From positions 124,001 to 188,000 of the forward strand of contig JAHLKG010000010.1 of NCBI GenBank assembly GCA_025526995.1: 64,000 nt of DNA, read 5' to 3'. The stretch is from Powellomyces hirtus (lineage: Eukaryota; Chytridiomycota; Chytridiomycetes; Spizellomycetales; Powellomycetaceae). Below are positions 1-10,819 of this stretch, piece after piece. Every line of letters begins with the position of its first letter. Within the stretch, counting starts at the first letter, position 1. A program made the position numbers and the translations under genes. Below the pieces are notes generated by a model. It ran no database searches. It saw nothing but the letters and a program-made list of their open reading frames with translations, and was not told the origin of the DNA.

Positions 1-494
1 TTCACAACATCTGGGGACAGGAGCGTGTGAGCGGGAGCTTTTCCTTTCTTGTCTCTTTCGGGAAGGAGAGTGGAGACTGGAGCTTACCTGGGAAGAACTC
101 CTTCACATTTCGTCCTTTCGACATCATCTGTCAGAGGAGCGGCAGCATGAGGGTCCTGAAAACGATACTCAAGTCTCACGAGTTGGAGTGAACTTACCGC
201 AACCAGACGCTTCAATCCATCAATCTTCTCTTTATCAAACTACAGTCGAACAGCCAGTTCAGCAACCTGTGTCCGTTGCCCCACCAGATCCCAGCCCGTG
301 TTGGCGCACACGTTGATTTTCACCTTGGAATCCAAATGGACTCTTATCTCCTTCATCTTTCCCTCAGAAGTATCGTACAGGTGTCCAGGGGAGCTGACTT
401 CTTTTGATCTTTCTACGATCTCTTGAGTAAGTCGTTTGGAAAACTTGCCGGCCTCGGAAGCGAGGCTGGCGGCCCCTCGGAGGTATTTGTCCAT
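1..494 (-). CDS. APL6: AP-3 adaptor complex subunit beta, N-terminal part (partial)
   Basis: Large beta subunit of the AP-3 adaptor, which sorts membrane cargo from endosome/Golgi to vacuole or lysosome. Four exons are visible on the minus strand: 494-324, 239-198, 127-88 and 10-1, where the gene leaves the window. The spliced protein starts MDKYLRGAASLASEAGKF and continues through the conserved adaptin N-terminus: a SSPGHLYDTSEGKMKEIR segment, then FDKEKIDGLKRLVA, then MMSKGRNVKEFFPDVVKN. That succession is the classic start of AP-3 beta (heparin-like trunk helices). All introns are short with GT-AG ends. The unspliced reading frame runs into a stop at about 240, which lies inside intron 1, so this is not a short standalone gene. 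The identification rests on remembered family motifs. The rest of the trunk and ear lies outside the window. Confidence 0.88.
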
Positions 495-1177
495 TAGGAG
501 AATGTCTCGGCGGCGGCGAAATGATCACAGAAGAGATGTGAGGGCTGCTGCTCGGGCACGGGTAAGAGTATATGTGATCGCTTTCGCCCAAATTATCTGA
601 GTTGGACAAGGGGGCAGCAATGTTGTCAAAATTCGCAAAGTGAATTGTGACGTTCAGAACAGTGACGAGTGAGTCATGAATCACGTCAGCGTCTGTCAAA
701 ACGAACATTGACAGGTTGCCGATTCGCACTCGCTACAGCCCGCCGCGAGGACATGCCTCAGTGTCACCGAGTAGTAGGATAAAGATTTGAGCAATGCATG
801 CTGCCATTCATCTATTATGTACAGTAATAGATCTTTATCCGACTGTCCTGTTTATCCCTACCACCACATGAGGCTAGGCTGCACATAGCTTCTAACTTCA
901 CTGGCCGCAGATTTTGAAATAGCTCGTGTCCATGCATCACTTCATTAGCTTCAACTGTGGCTAAAGTAACCACCGAGGGTGACGCTGAGCATCTCCGTTT
1001 CTAATACGCTAAAAGGAGCCGACGCAGAATATGACAGAACCGCAAGGCGCTTCTTTGTATGTTCCGTCTCGTGATGACCAAACGTCCTGCGAAGAAATAC
1101 GTTACACTCAATAGCTACGATCACGCAATTGTCATATGGGCCAGCTGCTTGGTCAAGCCCCCAGTGCACACTGGCAG
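495..1177. other. Intergenic, no gene seen
   Basis: Upstream of the AP-3 beta start. Several short open frames overlap on both strands but none has splice-supported extension or family resemblance. It should hold the AP-3 beta promoter. Confidence 0.4.
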
Positions 1178-1660
1178 CTATTTCTTGCAGTTATGTACGG
1201 CTCCATTGCTCAGATGCACAGATGCTAGCGCCCCTCTCGAACAAATAGTGTAAGAATCCTCTCGAGCCATGAAGATGTCGTATTCTTCATCACGTACAGG
1301 CTCAAAACGCTTTTGCCTCGTGTAATCCTCAATGCTGAAGGAGTATGTCCCGGGGCCAGCTTGGTTCCAAGCGTGACGAATGGGCTTCTTGTGGTGTTGG
1401 TTGTTGCTGTACATGTTTGGGTATGTGTAGGTCTGTGCAACCTGAGCAGGAGGCAATGTGCTTACAAGCCTGTTTTTCTGACATGGGCAATGCGAGAGCG
1501 CTGTTGCAGGGGATGATGCTTCTTTGGTGTCCGCAGACTTGTTTGATTTTGCTTCTTGAAGGCGTCCAAGAGACCCATTCATCGTGGAGGAAACTGTGAG
1601 AGAGTTTAGTGACCCCGTCACGTGGCTCTCACACCTCTCCGTCCTCCAAGGAAATCTCAC
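1178..1660 (-). CDS. Hypothetical protein, 160 aa (uncertain)
   Basis: An ATG-initiated open frame of 160 codons, divergent from the secreted protein that starts at 1842. The N-terminal half is Ser/Thr-rich and low in structure. The second half has a more protein-like stretch rich in aromatic and charged residues (GPGTYSFSIEDYTRQKRFEP, then VRDEEYDIFMAREDSYT). No domain is recognised. It could be one exon of a longer gene or a chance frame; the shared upstream region of about 180 bp with the next gene would fit a divergent promoter. Function unknown. Confidence 0.35.
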   Translation of the reverse strand: MRFPWRTERCESHVTGSLNSLTVSSTMNGSLGRLQEAKSNKSADTKEASSPATALSHCPCQKNRLVSTLPPAQVAQTYTYPNMYSNNQHHKKPIRHAWNQAGPGTYSFSIEDYTRQKRFEPVRDEEYDIFMAREDSYTICSRGALASVHLSNGAVHNCKK

Positions 1661-1841
1661 ACTAGCACGCTCTTTGTCACACTTTGCGTTGTTGTGGTGC
1701 GCCCATTAAGATTTACTCGCAGATTTTACACAGAGCGCCGCAAAAGAATGCTTGCAAAACAAGGCCCATATTGACAGTTGGAACTTTTGTTAATCCAGAC
1801 TAGTGCTTCCGTTGTTGGAAGGACACCCCTGATTTGCCACA

Positions 1842-3281
1842 ATGCTGCTGCAACCGGCAGGCCCGCTGGCTTTGCTCCTGTCGACAGCACTTTCACTGTC
1901 CTCATCCGTGGCTGCAACACATAACATAATATCCCGTTATGACCGTCCGTCTCCATCCTCTCCAAACGTGATACCACATACCTTTCCCGAAAGCCATGAC
2001 AACCCATATCCATCGCCATCGTCGTCCCCTTCCTCATTCCAACACCGTCTGCATCGACGTGCACCGACCACCAACTCCCAATTCGACATCACCTTCAAAT
2101 GTCCTGACTCCTCCGCCGAGCAATGTCAGTGGGCTCAAAATGGATTCGAACGAGCCGGTGCCTACATCAGCAGCCTGCTCACCATCCCGACTCAGCTAAA
2201 AGTCCACGCCACATTCAAAAGTTTCTGCAAAAACAAGCCGTATGATGAGTGCGGTCCTACCCGCTCAATCCTGGGCTACGCCGCGCCAGCAGCATACTTC
2301 CCTGCCCGCCCGAGCACGGCGATACTGAAAGCCGGATCTCCACTAGCAGCTTCGTGGTTCCTGTATCCGCAGGCGCTGGTTAAGCAACTTCGATACGACA
2401 CGGACCTGCAATTCGCGACGTTTGATATTGTGGCCGACTTCAACTCGGATATCAGGACATGGTGGTTCAAGGACTCTCCCAAACCCATCACAGCGAACCA
2501 GACCGATTTTGACTATGTCATTACACATGAGTTGACCCACGGACTGGGGTGGGACACGTCGTTGTTGTCGTTTGATCAGGTGTTTACGGATATCGCTAGC
2601 AAAACTACGCCTTACGTTGCACCGTCAGTTTATTTCCATGGATCCTCCGGCGCACCCGTTGCCGACGCATGGACATTCTTAACGTCGTTTGACGCATTGA
2701 TCAAAGACACCAAAGGACGCGCAGTCACAGATTACCTGACGCCTGTGCAGTCGTGGTGGGGCTCTGATGCACCGAATGGTGACGGTGAACCAAACGGACT
2801 GCGGTCTTTCATCGCATCATTCGAAGCCTCCGGCGGACCCTTCTCAGCCGCCGAGTCTCTGTCAAAGGCCATTGTCGCCGCACCCAAATCCCTTCGTGTG
2901 AACCAAAATACATCCCTGTTCACAGTTGCCGATGACAAGAACGTGGGCTTTGAGATGGGCTCGAGCATCACCCACCTCGATTATACCAGCTACATGAACT
3001 CGCAGGAATTCCTCATGGTGCCGTACGACAACAACGGGAGAGGCACCCCGCTGATGGACATTGTTAAGCGGAACAACGGCACCGGAGTATACGGTCCGGA
3101 ATCGCTTCAAATAATGAGGAGCATGGGATGGGGCATTGGTGGTGCCCCGAGCGCCATTGACCTCACCATCGGGAAGAACATCCAAGTTGGGGACGCTTTT
3201 TCATTGGCAATTCGCATGGAAGGTGGCGTCCTTCTTGGTCTCGCAACTGGTTTGCTGACCACGTTGGTAACTCAAGTATAG
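1842..3281 (+). CDS. Secreted HExxH protein, putative zinc metallopeptidase
   Basis: Single-exon gene of 479 aa. The first about 25 residues form a signal peptide (LLQPAGPLALLLSTALSLSS ending near an AVA-type site), followed by a Ser/Pro-rich spacer to about residue 75. A zinc-binding motif HELTHGLGW sits at residues 229-237 with Asp at 238, resembling the HExxHxxG core of metzincins, although the Asp falls one position before the usual third ligand. A Met-turn-like SMGWG occurs near residue 428. The extreme C-terminus is hydrophobic (LLGLATGLLTTLV), compatible with a GPI anchor or a weak membrane tail. Several Cys lie between residues 85 and 145. Likely extracellular or cell-wall located. 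The family is not one I can name; peptidase activity is inferred from the motif only. Confidence 0.8.
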   Translation: MLLQPAGPLALLLSTALSLSSSVAATHNIISRYDRPSPSSPNVIPHTFPESHDNPYPSPSSSPSSFQHRLHRRAPTTNSQFDITFKCPDSSAEQCQWAQNGFERAGAYISSLLTIPTQLKVHATFKSFCKNKPYDECGPTRSILGYAAPAAYFPARPSTAILKAGSPLAASWFLYPQALVKQLRYDTDLQFATFDIVADFNSDIRTWWFKDSPKPITANQTDFDYVITHELTHGLGWDTSLLSFDQVFTDIASKTTPYVAPSVYFHGSSGAPVADAWTFLTSFDALIKDTKGRAVTDYLTPVQSWWGSDAPNGDGEPNGLRSFIASFEASGGPFSAAESLSKAIVAAPKSLRVNQNTSLFTVADDKNVGFEMGSSITHLDYTSYMNSQEFLMVPYDNNGRGTPLMDIVKRNNGTGVYGPESLQIMRSMGWGIGGAPSAIDLTIGKNIQVGDAFSLAIRMEGGVLLGLATGLLTTLVTQV

Positions 3282-3541
3282 ATATGTCGTAATTTACATT
3301 TTTCATAGATTTTGGTCAGTTATAGATAAATAGTTATATAATGCGTGATACAGTACATGTCTGATGGTTGATACCATATGCAAATCTGACATTACATCAC
3401 TCGCGATTCAGAAGCTTCTCATCGGGGCTCTCCGACGATTGTGCCCAAAAATAGTAGTCTCAATGCATTCAGCGCAAACAAGCCATTCTTCAGATACAGC
3501 CACAGGACGGAACTACGTCTCGCGAGAACGCTTCTCTAGAT

Positions 3542-5034
3542 ATGGTGAACAAGAAGAAGGGCACGCCCAAGAAGACAGCGCCGGTGCTCCCGCCCTTTTT
3601 CGACTACAGCACCTTCGTGCCGCCCGTATGGGCTCCTCTAACCACCTCACCCGACGTTCTCTCCACGCAAGCCGCCGCCTCACGGACCGTGATCCAAAGC
3701 GCATGGGCGAATCCGTCCGTATTGCTCCGGATCCGCCAGGTCGACTGGGAAGATTTCCACGACGTGTTTGTGTTGGTGGAGAAGAAATGGAGTGTGTTGC
3801 GGTTGCAGGGCACGATTGCCCAGTGCGTGCATCGGAGGGCGGTGGATACTGCGGATGTGATGGTGTTTTTACCGGCAACGGACTCGGAGAGTGGTCCGTC
3901 GGGATTATCGTCGTCGATCTCGGCACCCTCGCCCAGTGCTGGGACTGACGCGGACAAGGCCGAGCCGCAGCGGGTTGTGGTCGGGGATGGGACGGGTGAA
4001 GATGGGAATGAGGGCGCGAAACCAGATGCGGAGGAGCAGAGGAAGACGCCTGATGCGGCAGGGGATGGAGAAGATGCGGGTGCGGCGGGGGGAGACGGCA
4101 AGGAAGGAAACAGCGGATCAGCGACGAAAACAACTACTGACCCCCCAAACGGAAGCAGCGGAAGCAAAATCCAAAAACCGCGAAGGACCGCCGATCCCTT
4201 CTCGACGCTCGACATGTGTTTTCCCGACATCAACACTCGGACTGCCCAATCATCCTCAGCGTCCGCCCCACCTCATGCAGCGTTCGAATTCCTTCCACCG
4301 GGGCGGGTCGTCCCAGCCTATGAGCTCCATTCTCTATTAACCGAAATTGCTCGCGCGCAACAACTGGCTGCTGCGGCTCAAGCAAAGCGGGAGCGGGAGG
4401 CACAAGCCGCGAGAGATCAAAGCAACGCGCTGGGACCCCCGACACGACGGATGGCGATATCGGGGCAAACCCGCCGTTCGAGCTTTATGCTCCGTAGAGG
4501 TTCTATTGGGGGATTTATGGATGCGGCGATACCCTTACCACCAGTGCAACTGCCACCCGCGGTGGAAATCTGGTATGATGTCGCATTACCTGCGATGATT
4601 GCGACGAATATTAAGCAACCCGGTGAGAAACCGCCCGAGTTGCTAACCGATGAATCCACGACATCGCTGCTTGCGCGGCATCACGCGCCACATATTTCAT
4701 CAAATCCGATCATCATGTATGAAGGGTATAGACATAGAAAGTCACGGCTGGTCGACGGACGGTTATCGATGTCGAAGGAGCAACCCAAACCTGGTGGCAT
4801 GGTGGGTAGTGCGGCGCCACTCCCTGGTCAGACTGCTCCTCCTCCCCCGGCACCCGTTGTCGCGCCTCCGCCGACGCCAATGGCTACAGGACGGAAACGA
4901 GCTCAAACCATGACTGTACCGAAACTAGCTGGTGCGTAGGGCGTTTGATGAATCGAACATTGCCCTTGCCTGCTAACAAACATTTGCTTCCAATAGCAAT
5001 GTCGAGCTTTGCAGAGGGCGGAGATGGGGAGTAG
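3542..5034 (+). CDS. Uncharacterised acidic/Pro-rich protein, 475 aa
   Basis: Two exons, 3542-4931 and 4997-5034. The intron starts GTGCGT and ends AATAG, and splicing adds the C-terminal residues AMSSFAEGGDGE. The N-terminus is Lys-rich (MVNKKKGTPKKT), then residues about 20-110 look folded (FDYSTFVPPVW; VDWEDFHDVFVLVEKKW). Residues about 115-215 are a Glu/Asp/Gly-rich disordered stretch, followed by an Ala/Arg helix-prone segment, a second ordered patch around VEIWYDVALPAMIATNIK, and a Pro-rich tail. I do not recognise a family. The split into ordered and low-complexity zones and the consistent coding frame make it a real gene; function unknown. Confidence 0.72.
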
Positions 5035-5586
5035 AGACAATCTGCTGGGAAAGCAGGCTTAAAGCCTTAGTACGGCCCTGCATATGCCGGGCCTACTCAA
5101 GCCCATTTTGAGACTCCCATCAAATGTAGCTAGCTGTTGCACGACATGGAGCCGCGGAGGTTTCCTGGTTTGACCAGGACCCTTATATAGTCCAATAGAT
5201 AGATTCAAATCTTCGCACAAGCTTAGACAAAAGTCGGGACACACGTCACGGAGCGAGAGGACGCCTCATCTGGGGATATGAAGACTCTCATAACGCTTTG
5301 CGCAGACAGTGGCTCTTCCGCTCCGACTACTGTCCTGCATCAGGATGTGGGGGGGAGGGGGAGGGGGAGGGGGACCTTGCCACCATCCCTCTGATCTAGG
5401 AGCTCATGCCTACTTTTAAGCCCCAAAGTCGAACACACTAAAAGTAGCACGCAAAAGAGGACTTCGCTAAACGCGCCGTGTTCTTATTCTTGTTTGTTTT
5501 TTGTTCTTTGACTGGGCGTCCTTACAACTACAGGCCCGAGGAGACAGTCAGAAGGTCAAAGGCAACTGCGGGTTGGGGATTAAATC
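5035..5586. other. Intergenic with G-rich tract
   Basis: Between the acidic orphan and RPC3. Holds a purine block of repeated GGGGGA units at about 5348-5375 that could form a G-quadruplex on the plus strand. It presumably contains the RPC3 promoter; no gene seen. Confidence 0.4.
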
Positions 5587-7390
5587 ATGCCTGGAGTAAG
5601 GCTACGACTAGCAAAAGCAATTCTCCTCGAACATTTTGGGCCAGTTGTCCAGGTAATGCAAAAACCATTCTCTCGACGACGAAAGTTTGCCTTCTGCTAA
5701 TGGGTTGAGAACAACCGTTCAATTTCGCTATATTTAGCAAGTAGGCGTAGCACTGCTAGAACGAGGCCGGACGACACTCACGGTCCTTTTCCGGCGTCTC
5801 GAGCTTTCCCAAAAGCAAGTACGGGAGTCCCTCTTCACTCTCATCCAACACAATGTCGTGACATATGCCGAGACCGCCGAAGGGTCACGGGTTGTGGTAT
5901 ACTACCAAGCGGACATTGATGCCATCCTAGTGCGGGATCGGTTCCCACTGTATATGCGGGCGGTTCGGGAACGGTGTGGGGACGACAGCGAGAAGATGTT
6001 TGTACAAGTGCTGCGACACGGGCGCGCAAACTACGACCTTCTTGTTGAACAGTCCCGAGAGCCGGGGATAACGCGGGACCAACTGTCGGAAGCGTTCAGT
6101 ACATTGATTGATTCTCGTATCATAAGAGAATGTCATGCGCAGGATAGCATCTCGACAGAGGATAGGATGATGAGTGAGGAGGCTGCAGAGGTCGCGCGGC
6201 GCGGCGGGTTGCCGCTGACGGCGACCGAGATGACGAAACTGCGGAGAGAGCTCGCATTGCGACGCGAGGTGTCGTATGATGAGAGTGCGGAAACGGGTGC
6301 GAAACGGAAAGTGGTGCTGGATCTTGAGGAAGTTCAGAACAAAAAGTTTGCGGCAGAGGCAGATACCACCGCGGACCCAACAAAGTTCTACCGCGCAAAC
6401 TTTGACCGCCTGCATATTCTCCTCCGGAACGCTGCGGTCGCGCGGGTGGCCGAACAGCGGATGAACCTAGGCAGCGGGGAAGTCGTCCGCAAGTTACTCT
6501 CCGCCTCAGAGCACAAAATGAAACACTGCAAAACCGACTGGAAATCCGATCCCGTCAGTCAGATCATGCTGTCCTCACTCCTCGACCCCAACATCCCGCT
6601 CCATGTCGATGGCCGCCCCGCCGGCTCCAGTGGCACCCTGGACTATCTCGAGGCTCTGACGCAAGACGACATGCATCTCGTCACCAAGGAGTCGGAAGCC
6701 GGTGGGGGCCAGTTTTCGGTCAATCTACAGACGGCGGGAATAGAACTGAAGGGGAGGATGATGGAGTCGATCGTGCAGGAAAAATTTGGAGATACGGCGA
6801 GAAGAATATGGCGGATCCTGTTGCTCATGCAGAAGCTGAACGAAACGCAGGTATATACGGTCTTGCAAGTGTCTGGTGCTCAATCAGCATGTTGTTTACC
6901 TTCGCTGTCCTCGGTTTTAAAGGTTGCAAAGCTTGCCCTCTGTCCACTGAAAACCGCCCGACATTGTCTCTACGCCATGATGAACGCGGGACTCGCCTTC
7001 ATTCAGGTAAACCAGAACCCCTCTGCCCCCTTCCGCCCCAACACTTTCTAACCCAAACCCCACACTCTCCCACAGGACGTCCCTAAAACCCTCGACCACT
7101 CCGCCGCTCGCACCTTCTTCCTCTGGTACGTGTCCATCCCGAAATCCACGACGCAGCTCGCACAATCCGCCTACAGCACCCTCGGCAACCTCAAGCAACG
7201 CCGCGCGACCGAAATCGACGCCCGCGCCCGCCTGATTGAGAAAATGGGCCGCTCGGATATTGTGGATGGGAGTGCCCAGCTTAACGATGCGGAACTACTC
7301 GCGGTGGATAATCTGAATCGCGTGGTTGCCACCCTTGTGGGGTCCGAAGTTAGGGTTGCGGAGATGGTTATGACCTTGGAGGAGTTTTGA
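5587..7390 (+). CDS. RPC82: DNA-directed RNA polymerase III subunit RPC3 (C82)
   Basis: Subunit of the RPC3-RPC6-RPC7 subcomplex that helps Pol III open tRNA and 5S promoters. Four exons: 5587-5652, 5738-6850, 6923-7006 and 7076-7390, giving 525 aa, the normal family size. The N-terminus has the winged-helix signature AKAILLEHFGPVVQ, then ALLERGRTTLTVLFRRL, with the second winged helix near VVTYAETAEGSRVVVYYQAD. The core RPC3 block FDRLHILLRNAAVARVAEQR then LGSGEVVRKLL is clear. The last two exons carry KLNETQVAKLALCPLKTARH and a TFFLWYVS segment typical of the C-terminal winged helix and coiled-coil. The third intron keeps an open frame upstream of its acceptor, so an unspliced reading looks deceptively complete. 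Start chosen as the ATG just before the first helix; an additional 5' exon is possible. Confidence 0.93.
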
Positions 7391-7686
7391 ATGAACGGTC
7401 CTCACCTGTAACAAATGGCATCCTCGTTTCCCCTCCACATAACTAAGAAATGTCTGGCACAGCCACCTCCTTGTTCCGCCATGATGCGATACATGCCTCA
7501 GAGGGAAACCCTGCTCTCATCTCTCACGAATAGAAAGATTGTATTTATTTTTTTCCAGCTCATGCTGGTCGCCACTATCTCGCAGTAGCTTGTCCCTGGA
7601 ACAATATGACGAAAACAATCCAATTCGGGAAGCCCCAGAGCGTTTTCGCCAAACGTTTATTTTAATATGAATCGTACGCTGTCGCT

Positions 7687-9390
7687 CTACACATTGATCA
7701 CTCTGGACAGCTTCTGGATTCTATTCAGCAGCAGGTCACCCTGCTTGATAGTCGCCTGGTACTGCGCATTTTTGGCATCTGGACGGTTAGTTTCCACAAT
7801 TCCATTGACTTTGTCAATGACTGCGTTCAGGCGGCCTGCGGCAATGTACTTGGAAAGATCACTGCATAGGAGAAGTGAGAACTCGCTGTCTATGCAGGGC
7901 ACAGTGTTTTTCAGTTTGATTGGTAGTCTTACCTGTCGATCCATTCTTCGGTGACGCCAAACGAGTTGGCCATTGATTCAACCGTGAGACTTTGGTAGGA
8001 CTGGAGCATTTGAGCGTAGACGGCGATGCGCATTTCGCGGACATAGTAACGGTAGTGTGCGTTGAGGAGTCGGTCAAGCTTCATTGTTTGTTCGACGGCA
8101 GCTGAGAAAACAAAGGACAAAAGAAGTAGAAGGGAGCAAGTGCTCAGCATTTGTGCGTCGAGTTGAGCAATGAGGATTAAGAGCTTGTTCTTACCAAGTG
8201 ATCTGAAAAACTGCGCGTACTTGCAATCATATAGGGACTTAGCAAATTCCCCAAGATGAGGAATTTGGTCAATGACTTCAAGGATCTCGGGCGCCGTGAT
8301 GATCTATGTATGAATGCCATTTAGTAACCGTTTAACATTCTACAGAGAGATGTGAGCAACTAGGTACCTTAGCCTTGAAGTCTGGGCGCTTCAGAGTAAT
8401 CGCCGCGGTCAGGATAGTGTATTTGACAAAGTCCTTGTACTCCATCAGCTCCGTAGATGTGAATGTGGCGAGGGTGTCAAGGAACATGTTGACCGCACCC
8501 TTGAAGTCGCGGATGGAGATGCGGTAGATGCCTTCGTAAACTTTCAGACGGTTGCGACGGTCCCAGTCCCCGCCTTCTTCGATCAGACTGTTGTCCAACA
8601 AGAAACGCAAATCAGCTTAGCTGCTCTAAGCGGGAGGGAAAGCCGCTATCACGTACCCTTTGGCTTTTTCGATGTTGCGACTGATGAGATCGTTGTCGCG
8701 GAAAAAGAAGCCGATTCGGATGCAGGCAAAGACAAGATCAATGCGGTGTCCCAGAGGTCCAGTTTTGTCAAACGCAATTCGGTATGCTGTTAGAGCCTTC
8801 TCCTACAATCCCAGGCCAACACAACGCTCATCAGACCCCATCTTCAAGATAACCAGGCTTCCATAGTCTGATGCTGCTTGTTGTGCACGGACAGCTACCC
8901 TACCTTGTCGCCAATCTTGGCAAGAAATTGGGCTTTGGCAATAAGCGCGTCACTAATATCTGTTTCGCCCAGGTTCTGTTCAGCATCTTCCAACTTGCTA
9001 TCCAGCTTCTTTTCTTCCTCCTCGTTCGCTTTCTGCATCTGTTCAAGCAGGGCCGCGTCTCGTGGGAATCCAAACTCTTCGCAAAGGACAATGTAATATG
9101 GCGCCATGTCTACGAGCACCCACGACGCGAATCAGTAAGATAGGAAGGGGAGACAGAAGGTTCTCGAGCGAGTGACAGGATGCATACTGTCAGTCTTGAC
9201 GAATTCGAAAAGCTGGCGCTTGGCCTCTTCGCGGGTTTCCTTTGGCCCCGATGCCAGCAAGAAATGGTGATGGGCAATATCCAAGTTCGGGATCTACGTG
9301 TGGTAAAAGGTCAGTGATTAAGGCAGGAGAAACAGCTGTGGGGCTAAAGGGCCTTGTACTCTTAAGAACCTTTGGGACTACTTCCTCCAT
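7687..9390 (-). CDS. RPN7: 26S proteasome regulatory lid subunit Rpn7 (PSMD6)
   Basis: PCI-domain subunit of the 19S lid, which deubiquitinates and unfolds proteasome substrates. Eight exons on the minus strand (9390-9370, 9293-9188, 9109-8904, 8802-8657, 8587-8368, 8303-8195, 8101-7933, 7861-7687) splice to 383 aa, matching the family length. Characteristic stretches in order: [26 protein letters not shown], a Glu/Lys-rich helix, [73 protein letters not shown] and the C-terminal winged helix with [18 protein letters not shown]. The first coding exon is only 21 nt (MEEVVPK). Convergent with RPC3, leaving about 300 bp for both 3' ends. Confidence 0.96.
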
Positions 9391-9620
9391 ATTTGCAGAG
9401 CCTGTACAGGTATCAGTGGGAGAAGGTTTGAGGATTGGAGAATCGTTGACGAAATGCAACAAAATCCAGCAAGTCGACCTTGTACTGCCGCGCGTCGCGT
9501 CAAGTTTGAAGCAGCTGGTAAAGCCTTCTCCTTCCCCTCGCTATTATACTTTTTTGTTATTATCGAGTTTTTTCATAAGAGCATAGGATACTAAGTCTCG
9601 ACACTGTCACCTCTTCCTCA

Positions 9621-10613
9621 ATGGCTGGACCACGACTGAATCCGAAGCTGAAGGTACTACCGGACAGTTGAGTTTCACGACAGAATGGCTTTGGTGAGAC
9701 TTAGGGCTAATGACGGGTGATAGCTGGTTCTTCTGACCGTCGGGGGTCTTTACTCTGGATACGGTATGTTATCAGTTCCCTTGGCTTCGACTGGCCTCTT
9801 GTGTGGTCACACTTTATGGCTCATTTCCTTCCCTTTGCTTAATATGTTCCATTTCCTTCACAGCCTTGCATCAATTCTCTCAGCAACGGACAGAATCCGA
9901 GGTAAAGGGCGGACCGAAAAGTGACTGAAGAATCGACGACAACTGTGCCTTTGTTCCAATCCTAACGTTTTCGTGTTTGCCTTGGTCAACCAGCTGGTGG
10001 GAAAAGTCGCTACCGGAAAGCAGCACTCTGACGAAAACATCTTGGCAAAGTAAGCCGACTTCTCTTATGCCCGTACTCTTCAATCGTAAAGGCTCCATGG
10101 CAAAATCTGCAACTTAACATACGGGGCGCTTTCAGGTGGGAAGCCGATCGGGCGAAGTCTCGAAATGAGTCGCGTTAGAGGAGAACTGTAGACACTTTTT
10201 GGCACTTGAGGGCAGAATTGAGTACTTGGACTTAGAACCCTGGTCCAGTCCGCCCGACACCAACGTCGCATAGCCTGCCGGACTACCCCGGGCTAATCCG
10301 GCATTCATTTCCTGCTGCCTTTCAAACACTGAGGGAGTTTTGAGAGCATCGCCTGAAACATATCGGAAGAATCCAGCATTTAGAATAGACGTACTTTCAG
10401 AAAAGGTAGCTGCTGAAGAGCGGTCCATGCTCCGGTTCTGGCCCTCAATGTGGAGGGACTGGTATCTTTTCTTGAAGAGTATGTGCGCTATTGTTATACG
10501 TAGTCTCCATATGATATTAACCTTCAGGCGCGTATAATTATGGGGTTCTCGTCGTGGATGCATATGTCAAGCATCACCTGGCAGGACAGAACCCAAGTGC
10601 AATGATAATTTGA
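9621..10613 (+). CDS. Uncharacterised 145-aa protein with N-terminal membrane segment, seven exons
   Basis: Built from seven small exons (9621-9653, 9724-9763, 9864-9901, 9994-10049, 10092-10135, 10338-10478, 10528-10613) with GT-AG introns in matching phases, giving exactly 146 codons. The N-terminus MAGPRLNPKLKLVLLTVGG followed by LYSGYALHQF is a short basic stretch plus one probable transmembrane helix. The middle and C-terminal parts are well structured (TYRKNPAFRIDVLSEKVAAE, then MLRFWPSMWRDWYLFLK and YNYGVLVVDAYVKHHLAG). No long single reading frame exists, so the gene is easy to miss. The basic start plus one helix would suit a mitochondrial inner-membrane or ER protein, but that is a guess. 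No family recognised. The exon 4/5 join is the least certain. Confidence 0.62.
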
Positions 10614-10819
10614 ACTTTGTAATTCGTTCAAAGCTCCTTCATCACATGTATCCCGGTCTTCACTTCGTGTCAAAATTAGGCCAATTTATCTCCGCGATCG
10701 GGATGTCAAACAGAAACTTCGAATTTGCGGGTCATAGAATCCTGATCGGAGATTTTATTTCCAAATCCAACGCTTCCACCGTCTTGCCAAACGCCAAAAC
10801 CGTCATATGTACCACTCAA

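Noticed and set aside
3513..4236. Two long minus-strand frames (206 and 210 codons) opposite the acidic orphan
   Set aside because: They are antisense shadows of a GC-rich, Glu/Gly-coding region and are Pro/Ser/Arg-rich without structure.
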